Assembly (NCBI GenBank): GCA_002699335.1
Contig: PACG01000028.1
Span: 7,622 to 15,013 of the forward strand
Origin: Candidatus Poribacteria bacterium
GTDB lineage: Bacteria; Poribacteria; WGA-4E; UBA9662
DNA: 7,392 nt
Direction: 5' to 3'
Shown here: piece by piece, positions 1-6,099 of the stretch
How the letters are laid out: every line of letters starts with the position of its first letter
Numbering within the stretch: position 1 is the first letter of the stretch
Translations under genes and position numbers: made by a program
The notes under the pieces: model-generated
Told to the model about the DNA's origin: nothing
What the model saw: only the letters and a program-made list of their open reading frames with translations
The model's database searches: none

Positions 1-536
1 GCCATTCTGACTTTGCATTCGGTAGCTACAGGAATGACCCGTTCAAGGAAGTAGGTAATTCGTTCCCAGTTGGTTTCAGCACTGACAGGCTCCTCGTATC
101 TCGGTTCACGATCCTTGGCTTTTTCTAAATCCCAAGTGCTATAGGTTGATCCACCCCGCCCTGGTGGGTTGCTTTCTGTTCGTTGATTTTCCATTTCACA
201 AAGGAAGTACTTAACTGCTGGTATGCCTGCTTCGGCTGCCTGTCGGACCATGTTACAAACCAGCTCAATTTCTTGATCTCCCTCATCATAATTGCCAAGC
301 ATATAATTGGGAACGGCTCCGCCATTGATATTGAGCTGAGCAATAGGTATGGCAACCATTTCCATATCGACGCCAAATTCGGCACACTGCTTTTTCTTCT
401 GTACTAGTTCCTCGATATCCCATCCATACTCTCGGGAAAAAGTAATAAAGTTCTCATTTTTATTGAAGACTCCGTGTCTAACTAGATACTCTAGATCGGC
501 ATTTGATGTGTTGAACTGTTGTGTTCCAACGTGCAT
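1..536 (-). CDS. Mannonate dehydratase-like TIM-barrel protein, 5' part (runs off left edge)
   Basis: The frame opens with ATG at 536 and stays open for 178 codons to the window edge, so only the N-terminal half is visible. It begins MHVGTQQFNTSNADLEYLVR, the usual opening of UxuA-like (D-mannonate dehydratase) barrel proteins. It continues with a 'W..EEL......C.EFGVDMEMV' strand-helix unit (about residues 40-61), AEAGIPAVKY (101-110), the family-typical GRGGSTYS (126-133) and 'ITYFLERVIPVA' (160-171). Members convert D-mannonate to 2-keto-3-deoxygluconate in hexuronate breakdown, but many relatives in this type of genome are only barrel homologs of unknown substrate. The metal and catalytic residues would lie mostly in the missing half. 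The start is well supported by a strong AGGAGGA four bases before the ATG. A near-consensus promoter lies upstream in the gap after the membrane-protein gene, suggesting its own transcription. Confidence 0.85.
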   Translation of the reverse strand, partial: MHVGTQQFNTSNADLEYLVRHGVFNKNENFITFSREYGWDIEELVQKKKQCAEFGVDMEMVAIPIAQLNINGGAVPNYMLGNYDEGDQEIELVCNMVRQAAEAGIPAVKYFLCEMENQRTESNPPGRGGSTYSTWDLEKAKDREPRYEEPVSAETNWERITYFLERVIPVATECKVRM

Positions 537-540
537 TTGA

Positions 541-547
541 TCCTCCT
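541..547 (-). promoter_or_regulatory. Strong ribosome binding site of the mannonate dehydratase-like gene
   Basis: AGGAGGA on the minus strand, followed by TCAA and the ATG at 536. It is the strongest Shine-Dalgarno match in the window and fixes the start. Confidence 0.8.
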
Positions 548-577
548 AATTATTTCGCTGTCAAGAAGTCGGTGCCC

Positions 578-583
578 ATTATA
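578..583 (-). promoter_or_regulatory. Possible secondary -10 box within the leader
   Basis: A perfect TATAAT on the minus strand about 42 bases before the ATG at 536. The hexamer 17 bases upstream (601-606, TTTCGA) is a poor -35, so this is a weaker candidate than the promoter at 664-692. Use of both would give a long and a short leader. Confidence 0.3.
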
Positions 584-663
584 AACTCAAGTTTATTAGC
601 TCGAAAGGTCTTTTTACCAGCATTATCATCTTAATGATCTTGGAATAGCATCAGTTTTGGCAA

Positions 664-692
664 ACTATATAATTTCCTCAAAAAGCCGTCAA
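664..692 (-). promoter_or_regulatory. Near-consensus sigma-70 promoter for the mannonate dehydratase-like gene
   Basis: Read on the minus strand, TTGACG (687-692) and TATAGT (664-669) are separated by exactly 17 bases. Each hexamer matches the housekeeping consensus at five of six positions. Transcription would start near 657 and leave a leader of about 120 bases before the ATG at 536. The promoter lies in the 260-base gap after the membrane-protein gene, which has no clear terminator, so read-through from upstream is also possible. Confidence 0.6.
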
Positions 693-796
693 GCTAAAAG
701 TCACAGCATAGAAAAACGAGCACCTTCTCTTTGATCAATTAATATTCGTTAGATGGAATCGAAGTGAAAATTTTTTGCACCAAGGGAGCATATTCG

Positions 797-2734
797 TCAA
801 GGCCAAAACTCATAAGTTCGGATGCCGAGTGTAATTCCTACCAAACTCCACACGCTACCAATTACGAAATCTCCGAATGCTAATCCAAGAAAAAACGGCA
901 AGGCTTTACGATAAGCACCAAGTCCGATAAATCGCAGGATAATCCATTTAGCAACAAAGGCAATAAATAAACACAACCAAAAATTGTTCATAGCCCAGCT
1001 ATTAGCCATCGCATACCCAAGTGGGTGCAATGACCACCAGAGAAAACGCATTCTTAACCAATAAATCAAGCCTCCCAAAAAGAATCCTCCAACCATGTAT
1101 CCCATTCCCATATAATCAGGTGGTACTGGATAAGTAAGCCAGTGTTGCAACCGTCGGTAAAGGTAAGCCACCATCCCACGTGGGAAAGGTCCAAAGTATC
1201 CAGATGACGCGCCAATGGAATAATACTGGTGCATCATCAGCCAAAATGTTGTTAACGTTGCAATGGCCGTAACCAGCAAAACCGCAGCTGGAATTCGCCT
1301 AGTGGAAATGCGAGTTCGTTCGGCAATTTTTAACCCTTCGAGGAGATGCGGCATGGGATGGCTCATGTAAGCTTGGTTGAAGAAACCGTAGATAGTGAAT
1401 CCTGTTAAGTTAGCAGCTCCAAGTCGCCTGGTACCCAACACCGCTGTCAAAAAATGATCTGGATCAATTGCGGCAAAATCGTGAACGAGTGATCCCATCT
1501 CAGCCCTAAGTCGAGCGACCACCATAGCCAAAACAAGATAGATCAAAAAATAGATAACGGCAACCCAAATCGACATACCTAACTCATGAGAAAAAAACAC
1601 CAATCCTACCAAGCTAGCGACTATTCCCCAAAAGGCAAATCGGTACCCCATCATTTCGTTTGATTCTTTCAGATAACCTTTGTCGTTACCAAATCCATGC
1701 CGGAATATCAATAGAAATTGATGTCGGCCTAGCCAGATAGTGAATAAGGCAATGGCGAAATATGCGCCAAAGGACTGCTGATCATAGTAGGGAAAGTGGT
1801 GCCAACCTGCTAACGCCTTGACGATAAGCTGTACCTTGTACCCCAAATAAAATACCCATCCAGATAATAAGACGTCCAATGGTACCAAGAATGTCAATCC
1901 AACCAAAAATGGATAAAAAGATAAGCGGACATCTCCCATCGCATTCCATGGACGACTAGTAAAAAGATAGCCGAAACTGCGACGTTTAACGGGGATGAAA
2001 GGGAACTGAGGGTATAGAGAATGCAAGCCATTGACAAGGCTAATGAAAGCAGCTATTCCAAATCCTATCCACATAAATCTGTTTCGGAAAAACATCATTC
2101 TTGGAGTTGTCATCTGCAATGGCAATTGAATCACAGGATAGGCCAGTTTTCCCTTCTCTGTCCACTGTTGCTGCAAAAGAGTATTCAAACATAAAAGCGC
2201 AAACATGGCGACAACAAGGAACCCGGTCCAAAGTAGCGTTGGCACAATCCAAGCACGAAGGATATCCACCTGATAAACTGTTACCCCGCCTTCGTAATAA
2301 AATCGAATTGCCTTTTGATCGTTGACCAAAGCCCAGTGCGGCAGGTAATTCCCAAACAACTGCATCCATTCATTTTCTTGGTCGGCAAACCATTGGGCAT
2401 GTACCATGAATTCGACCAGATGGTGACCAACCTTGTCGGAACAAATACAGGAGCCAATGGAAAGAAGAAAATAGATAATTAGGAGTTCCGTCTGATCTAA
2501 GAATATACGCCCAGACAGTTCCACCCAAATTTTGTTGATCAGTATCAATCCCAAAACAATAAAAATAACGTTTGAGATTGGTGCCAGCCACGTTGGGAAA
2601 GTATAATGCACTGTCTCCTGTTGGAGGAGCCAAAAACTGTTGAGCGGAATCAACAACAGAGTAAGAAGAAGCGATCGCAGTGTCAGTCCACGGAGAACAA
2701 TCGTGTTTGATGAAGGTGGGGTGCTCAATGCCAT
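797..2734 (-). CDS. Polytopic membrane protein, DUF6785/DUF6784 (OPT-transporter-like) family
   Basis: A 645-residue inner-membrane protein with about 12-13 hydrophobic segments, near residues 16-37, 48-70, 82-99, 161-187, 217-240, 272-300, 323-344, 366-382, 387-407, 481-501, 543-560, 584-605 and 611-638. Recognisable blocks are EKGKLAYPVIQLPLQM (193-208), 'LSFYPFLVGLTFLVPLDVLLS' around 271-291, RLRAEMGSLVHDF (408-420), HPLGYAMANSW (570-580) and the GLAFGDFVIGSVWS tail (617-630). These fit the DUF6785 region followed by the DUF6784 C-terminal region, assigned from memory of the family. The family has no settled substrate; its resemblance to oligopeptide-transporter-type permeases suggests transport. 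The start is ATG 2734: the frame has a stop 10 bases upstream and no other methionine before residue 109. GGGAG abuts the ATG with almost no spacing. The gene follows the broken oxidoreductase and probably once shared its transcript. Confidence 0.85.
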   Translation of the reverse strand: MALSTPPSSNTIVLRGLTLRSLLLTLLLIPLNSFWLLQQETVHYTFPTWLAPISNVIFIVLGLILINKIWVELSGRIFLDQTELLIIYFLLSIGSCICSDKVGHHLVEFMVHAQWFADQENEWMQLFGNYLPHWALVNDQKAIRFYYEGGVTVYQVDILRAWIVPTLLWTGFLVVAMFALLCLNTLLQQQWTEKGKLAYPVIQLPLQMTTPRMMFFRNRFMWIGFGIAAFISLVNGLHSLYPQFPFIPVKRRSFGYLFTSRPWNAMGDVRLSFYPFLVGLTFLVPLDVLLSGWVFYLGYKVQLIVKALAGWHHFPYYDQQSFGAYFAIALFTIWLGRHQFLLIFRHGFGNDKGYLKESNEMMGYRFAFWGIVASLVGLVFFSHELGMSIWVAVIYFLIYLVLAMVVARLRAEMGSLVHDFAAIDPDHFLTAVLGTRRLGAANLTGFTIYGFFNQAYMSHPMPHLLEGLKIAERTRISTRRIPAAVLLVTAIATLTTFWLMMHQYYSIGASSGYFGPFPRGMVAYLYRRLQHWLTYPVPPDYMGMGYMVGGFFLGGLIYWLRMRFLWWSLHPLGYAMANSWAMNNFWLCLFIAFVAKWIILRFIGLGAYRKALPFFLGLAFGDFVIGSVWSLVGITLGIRTYEFWP

Positions 2735-2738
2735 CTCC

Positions 2739-2754
2739 CGGCATCATAATGCCG
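2739..2754. repeat. 6-bp inverted repeat next to the transporter start codon
   Basis: CGGCAT-N4-ATGCCG, a perfect GC-rich stem with a four-base loop. It ends four bases before the ATG at 2734, directly against the GGAG that would serve as ribosome binding site. In RNA it could hinder ribosome access; in DNA it could be an operator half. Confidence 0.5.
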
Positions 2755-2756
2755 TT

Positions 2757-2776
2757 GAGTTAATAACACTTAACTC
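2757..2776. repeat. 7-bp inverted repeat upstream of the transporter gene (possible operator)
   Basis: GAGTTAA-N6-TTAACTC, a perfect 7-bp dyad centred about 32 bases before the ATG at 2734. Its 20-base span is typical of a dimeric repressor site. It lies two bases from the CGGCAT/ATGCCG stem. No T-tract follows on the minus strand, so it does not look like a terminator. Confidence 0.45.
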
Positions 2777-3691
2777 GATTCAAAAATGATAGGCTCAAAA
2801 TAAAAAGCCAAAAGTAGCATACTTCTGGTAAAAAATGTTATTTTTCTGACAAGATAAGGCAGATGTGCTATGAATTGGCTTCCTGGCACGTTGTCGTACA
2901 GACTCTCTGAAGCCATGATCTGCAACTTCCTGTCCTCCAAAGGCAGGTTGACTTTGACCCCACCGCGACGGTGTGATTCTCGCAACGCAATCGCGATTTC
3001 TAACGCTTGCCGTCCATCTTCCCCCGTACACTTTGGCAGTCGACCAGTTTCAATGGCATTAACAATATCATCAACAATTGTTAACCCCATGCCCTGTATT
3101 CTTACTGGCCATGGGAATGGGCATTTGGCTGGAATACCGCCTCCCCGACGACCACCAGGTATGGTACGGATCAGTTCGAACTCTTCAGCATTGTTAAGGG
3201 ATCGAATTCGTCCCGTTGTTCAATTACATCCACCTCCCATGACGAGGCACCACAGGACGTGCTACGAAGATACCCACGAACACCGTTATTAAACGCCAAA
3301 TACCCATTTCCCATTAAATCCTCCCCACTGGCGGCGGCTTCGTCCGATGCCATTTCTCCGACAACCCATTCAACATCTCATCTTGTACAATATTTGCCCG
3401 AATTTTAGCTGTCGTACAGTACACACACTAACAATATCCAAAAACTCTTTTTCCAGCATTTCTCGGTGATCGTTGTAGATGTGGCTGTGATCAATTCCCC
3501 AGCGCTCAGCAAAAAGATCGGCTTGTTCCTGATATGGATCTGATCCAGCGACTAGCTCAATATTTTGAGCAACATGGTAAGTTGGTCCGTGGCAATTAAG
3601 GTAGGAAGAGCGAACCGCCTTGGGTGATTTCATCATCAAATGTGCTACCCATTCGACCAAGACCAATAACTCCAGCACGATAGGTTGGCAT
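2770..3691 (-). pseudogene. Gfo/Idh/MocA-family NAD(P)-dependent oxidoreductase, broken by several lesions
   Basis: ATG 3691 opens MPTYRAGVIGLGRMGSTFDD, a Rossmann N-terminus with the GLGRMG dinucleotide motif, five bases after the LamG stop. This frame ends at a TAA (3596-3598). The homology continues shifted as CHGPTYHVAQNIELVAGSDP through EMLEKEFLDIVSVCT. It is then broken again and resumes as TAKIRANIVQD. It jumps to EWVVGEMASDEAAASGEDLMGNGYLAF (3371-3291), shifts once more near 3221, and resumes as GRIRSLNNAEEFELIRT through IVDDIVNAIETG and RRGGVKVNLPLEDR. The family's middle part, with the EKP motif that holds the catalytic lysine, is missing. Beyond about 2884 the tail no longer resembles relatives; its frame stays open to 2770. 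Relatives of about 350-370 residues oxidise sugars or inositols. With three frameshifts and a large deletion it cannot encode a working enzyme. The intact flanking genes argue against poor sequence quality as the cause. Confidence 0.85.
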
Positions 3692-3696
3692 AGGTT

Positions 3697-4497
3697 TTAC
3701 CGTTCGGCTTTGATTATCCCCCAACTAACTGCTAATTTATCACTCGGATTAACTGGAAGCACCTGGTCGATGAGTTTGTCTTGAATCTCTTCTTGGCTCA
3801 GTCCCACATTAGCGTATATCATCACTTCATCAATCATACCATGAAAAAGTCGGCTCTTTTTTCGTTCCACACCGATACCAACAAATGCTTCGTTGTTTCG
3901 TGTTTTAATGGCTTCTTTTGCTGAGGTGCTGAAATCCACTTTACCATCTAGATAGAGAAAGATTTTCTTCTGATCATAGGTAAGAGCCACATGCATCCAC
4001 TTATTCAGCGGCAATTTCGTTTTTCCAGTCTTGTATCCAAGTCCACCATCGTCTGAAGGACCGTAAAGGTACATACCAAGTTTTCCTTCTCGATAGACAA
4101 GATAGTAAGAACCAGGTTTGGCAACGATGTTTCCCTGATCCTCAGTAGGTGGTCCCAAAATTTTGATCCAGGCAGAGAGTGTAATTCCTGCTGTAACCTG
4201 TTCCAGACTGTCTACCCCCTGTGCAGGTATGTTTAATCCGGATGGAGGTTTGAACGCCAAGCCCTTACCCGTAAAGTTTCCACCTTTATCGACACCTTCT
4301 TTGACCCATTTGGCACCTTCCCAAAGTTCACCATCATTTTTCTCAGTGGACGAATCCTTAGCGATTTTTCCTGTGCCTTCATCGAGATGCCAATGGCCGA
4401 CGAGTCCTTTCGGTGCAGCTGCTAAAGCAATAGTTGTCGGCATTAGAGCAATAAAAAAAAGAAGAACAACAAAATTCAGCTTTGTTCCAACAGACAT
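3697..4497 (-). CDS. Small secreted LamG-domain (concanavalin A-like) protein
   Basis: A 266-residue protein with a signal peptide: short n-region MSVGTKLN, a hydrophobic core at about 9-24 and a likely cut after ALA (26) or AAA (28). The mature part is a single LamG/laminin-G-like jelly-roll: GLVGHWHLDEGTG (31-43), DSSTEKNDGEL (48-58), LSAWIK (107-112), KWMHVALTYD (166-175), LYLDGK (181-186) and FHGMIDEVMIYANVGLSQEEI (218-238). It ends 'PSDKLAVSWGIIK', a C-terminal tag I associate with Poribacteria LamG proteins. The fold binds carbohydrates or proteins; no catalytic domain is attached. A GTG at 4506 could add three residues, but it lies inside the Shine-Dalgarno (AGGTGG, 4503-4508), which is spaced five bases from ATG 4497, so I prefer the ATG. 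The stop lies five bases before the broken oxidoreductase, indicating a shared transcript. Confidence 0.85.
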   Translation of the reverse strand: MSVGTKLNFVVLLFFIALMPTTIALAAAPKGLVGHWHLDEGTGKIAKDSSTEKNDGELWEGAKWVKEGVDKGGNFTGKGLAFKPPSGLNIPAQGVDSLEQVTAGITLSAWIKILGPPTEDQGNIVAKPGSYYLVYREGKLGMYLYGPSDDGGLGYKTGKTKLPLNKWMHVALTYDQKKIFLYLDGKVDFSTSAKEAIKTRNNEAFVGIGVERKKSRLFHGMIDEVMIYANVGLSQEEIQDKLIDQVLPVNPSDKLAVSWGIIKAER

Positions 4498-4502
4498 TTT
4501 TA

Positions 4503-4508
4503 CCACCT
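4503..4508 (-). promoter_or_regulatory. Ribosome binding site deciding the LamG gene start
   Basis: AGGTGG on the minus strand with a five-base spacer to ATG 4497. It contains the GTG at 4506 that would otherwise be the longest start, which favours the ATG. Confidence 0.6.
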
Positions 4509-4563
4509 TTTTTTAGTTCCCCAAGTTGGAAAACTAATCGAACCCAGTTAATTGTATACAGAT

Positions 4564-4603
4564 ATTACAGTATAAAGGATCAAAATTGTATAAAAACTGT
4601 AAT
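4564..4603. repeat. 8-bp inverted repeat between the dehydrogenase and LamG genes
   Basis: ATTACAGT (4564-4571) and ACTGTAAT (4596-4603) are perfectly complementary with a 24-base AT-rich interval. The repeat starts eight bases after the stop codon at 4611 and lies upstream of the LamG start, near the palindrome TGTATACA (4553-4560). It could be a regulator site or a weak transcript-end stem; the arms are too AT-rich for a convincing intrinsic terminator. Confidence 0.35.
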
Positions 4604-4610
4604 CGGCTTT

Positions 4611-5612
4611 TTAGAACTGGGTATGCTGATACCGGTTGAATGGCACATCAACTGCCAATTCAGTGGCAACGGTTTCCAAAATCTCCTGATGTTCAGAGCT
4701 AAGAGGAATACCCGACTGTCTGTTCTCTAAAGCCCACTGCCATTCCAAGCCACCAGCAAGTTCCGCCTGATCTATATTCGGCAGAGGTTTCATACTACGT
4801 GCTTCATTGATGTAACGGTCCATTTCCGTTTTGAGTTCGGATACTGGCATAAAGTGATTGACATCAAAGATGGCAATGAACGCGCCTTGGTTCGATTCCC
4901 AAAGAGACTTGGGTTTCTGAAACTCCGGCTTGTAGATACCTGCCAAGATCCCCCCTAGTGATTGCATAACTGCTCCTAATCCCATACTCTTAAAGATAGC
5001 AGAAGGGTACTGTTCAAAAAGTGTAAGGTTATACGACAGAACGCCTCCCATGTCTAGTACTAGTGGCGGTTGACCACCTGAGGGGATGGCGATACTAATT
5101 GGGGATCCTGGTGTAGACCCAGACACGAGATCTTCACGACCAAATGAAATACGATGGGAAGAGATGGCGATACTAATGCAATCATGTGCTAAAGCTATCC
5201 GGGTGTACTTGCCAGCTGCACCAAAATGATAATGGTTGTGGGTTGTCAATGTTGCACAACCGTTATCTTTGGCCTTAGAAATTACTTGGTGGGTTCCAAA
5301 ATAACAAGGTAAATGTCCCATACCACCGTCACCATCAATCACCAAGGCCGATTTGGACTCAGACACCACCTCAATCTTGGGTTGAGGATTTACCCTTCCG
5401 TCGCGGATCATACCGATGTAATCGGCTATTTGCTTAGTCCCATGGCTGAAGACACAATGTAAGTCCGTTTGAACTAATAAATCCGCCATCACCCTAGCAT
5501 TTTCGGCCGACATACTTACCTTTGTAAAAAGATTAACTACCAACTGCTTCATTTCTTCAGCAGGAACTCGGATTCCATGAGTTGGCGGATAGTTTCTTCT
5601 GTTGAAATTCAT
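4611..5612 (-). CDS. Malate/L-lactate dehydrogenase (Ldh_2) family oxidoreductase, divergent short form
   Basis: A 333-residue cytoplasmic protein of the Ldh_2 family (PF02615), NAD(P)-dependent enzymes that reduce 2-oxoacids or oxidise 2-hydroxyacids (malate, ureidoglycolate, lactate-type substrates). Visible signatures are FSHGTKQIADYIGMIRDGRV (55-74), which holds the SHG motif; DGDGGMGH (93-100); THNHYHFGAAGKY (124-136), with His129 at the conserved catalytic histidine position; 'GSPISIAIPSGG' (169-180); VLDM (185-188); and FKSMGLG (207-213), matching the usual HKGxGL with Lys208 retained. Between VLDM and this lysine there are only about 20 residues, against about 57 in the plus-strand paralog. 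The missing part is the GK...IP.GW..D..G.PT.DP segment. The frame is intact, so this is probably a subfamily difference rather than decay, but substrate or cofactor handling may differ. The start is ATG 5612 with only a weak AGG at nine bases. Confidence 0.85.
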   Translation of the reverse strand: MNFNRRNYPPTHGIRVPAEEMKQLVVNLFTKVSMSAENARVMADLLVQTDLHCVFSHGTKQIADYIGMIRDGRVNPQPKIEVVSESKSALVIDGDGGMGHLPCYFGTHQVISKAKDNGCATLTTHNHYHFGAAGKYTRIALAHDCISIAISSHRISFGREDLVSGSTPGSPISIAIPSGGQPPLVLDMGGVLSYNLTLFEQYPSAIFKSMGLGAVMQSLGGILAGIYKPEFQKPKSLWESNQGAFIAIFDVNHFMPVSELKTEMDRYINEARSMKPLPNIDQAELAGGLEWQWALENRQSGIPLSSEHQEILETVATELAVDVPFNRYQHTQF

Positions 5613-5826
5613 TTTTTCACGCCTAAACTATGAGAAAAATACTTCTATGATTTATTAATCTACATATGGTTATTAAAACCCAAAACTCGAACTTAAGAAC
5701 ACAGTATCATCTTCAGTATTAGATTTCAATTTCATATCTAACAGTTCCACAAATCATGCTACAATGGCTCTGAGATACTTGATTATTACTAGTTTTTTAA
5801 TATGCACCTCATTCGAAAAAAATAGG

Positions 5827-5832
5827 TATAAT
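5827..5832 (+). promoter_or_regulatory. Possible -10 box for the plus-strand dehydrogenase transcript
   Basis: A perfect TATAAT in AT-rich DNA. Hexamers at 16-18 bases upstream (around 5803-5810, TGCACCT) are poor -35 matches, and there is no extended -10 TG. If used, the transcript would start near 5839 and have a leader of about 260 bases before ATG 6100. Confidence 0.3.
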
Positions 5833-5860
5833 TCTGCTGCTATACTTAGTTCAATGAGCC

Positions 5861-6088
5861 TTGGCGAATTTCAGTTCGCTTATGAAGAGAACTCTGAATG
5901 CCGCTATTTCGATTAGTGTCCTGCAACATCGATTAAGCCGATTCTCACGACTGTCATTGGCTGATTTTCAACCTCACTGCTTAATTGACCTGGTTACTGG
6001 TGGCACACTTGTCTTGTTTGCCTATGAGAACGAGATTTTAATGGACGTGCGGGAAACGGTATTAATCCGTGAACTTATAGCTATCTGA
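5861..6088 (+). CDS. Doubtful small ORF upstream of the plus-strand dehydrogenase
   Basis: A 75-codon frame from TTG 5861, or 68 codons from ATG 5882, ending in TGA at 6086-6088. That stop overlaps an ATG (6088) in frame with the dehydrogenase, forming TGATG. I recognise no family. The C-terminal part (LVTGGTLVLFAYENEILMDV) looks protein-like, with alternating hydrophobic residues, but the N-terminus is basic and featureless. No Shine-Dalgarno precedes either start. It could be a small coupled leader protein, a remnant of a lost gene, or chance. Confidence 0.2.
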   Translation: MANFSSLMKRTLNAAISISVLQHRLSRFSRLSLADFQPHCLIDLVTGGTLVLFAYENEILMDVRETVLIRELIAI

Positions 6089-6089
6089 T

Positions 6090-6093
6090 GGAG
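6090..6093 (+). promoter_or_regulatory. Ribosome binding site deciding the plus-strand dehydrogenase start
   Basis: GGAG, six bases before ATG 6100. It lies immediately after the ATG at 6088, which has no ribosome site of its own, so the shorter start is favoured. Confidence 0.5.
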
Positions 6094-6099
6094 AATAAA

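Larger units (their letters stand above)
5613..6099. other. Divergent intergenic region between the two Ldh_2 paralogs
   Basis: About 490 bases separate the two divergent dehydrogenase starts. The left half (5613-5850) is AT-rich, with no credible ORF on either strand, and should hold the promoters of both genes. I find no near-consensus promoter for the minus-strand gene. For the plus strand a perfect TATAAT lies at 5827-5832. The right half (5858-6088) stays open in one frame on the plus strand but has no convincing ribosome site. No tRNA, known riboswitch core or intrinsic terminator was recognised. Confidence 0.5.

Noticed and set aside
125..540. Several short frames on both strands at the left end
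   Set aside because: They are shadows of the partial mannonate dehydratase-like gene, which is open across the whole region and has a strong ribosome site.
2370..2747. 125-codon minus-strand frame starting just before the transporter
   Set aside because: It overlaps the transporter in another frame and lacks family resemblance, while the transporter frame carries membrane segments and conserved blocks.
2870..3292. Plus-strand frame of about 140 codons across the oxidoreductase region
   Set aside because: It is antisense to the recognisable C-terminal blocks of the broken oxidoreductase; its proline- and arginine-rich sequence reflects the opposite strand.
2770..3691. Programmed frameshifting as the explanation for the broken oxidoreductase
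   Set aside because: Three shifts in different directions plus a large internal deletion and no slippery heptamer or stimulatory stem at the sites; decay is simpler.
4163..4516. Plus-strand frame of about 117 codons opposite the LamG gene
   Set aside because: Antisense shadow of a gene with signal peptide and LamG motifs.
4564..4603. Intrinsic terminator after the minus-strand dehydrogenase
   Set aside because: The stem is AT-rich with a 24-base loop and is not followed by a run of T on the minus strand; kept only as an inverted repeat.
5860..6090. Minus-strand peptide beginning MTVVRIGLIDVAG in the intergenic region
   Set aside because: It resembles an enzyme start but stops after about 14 codons and has no ribosome site or continuation in other frames.
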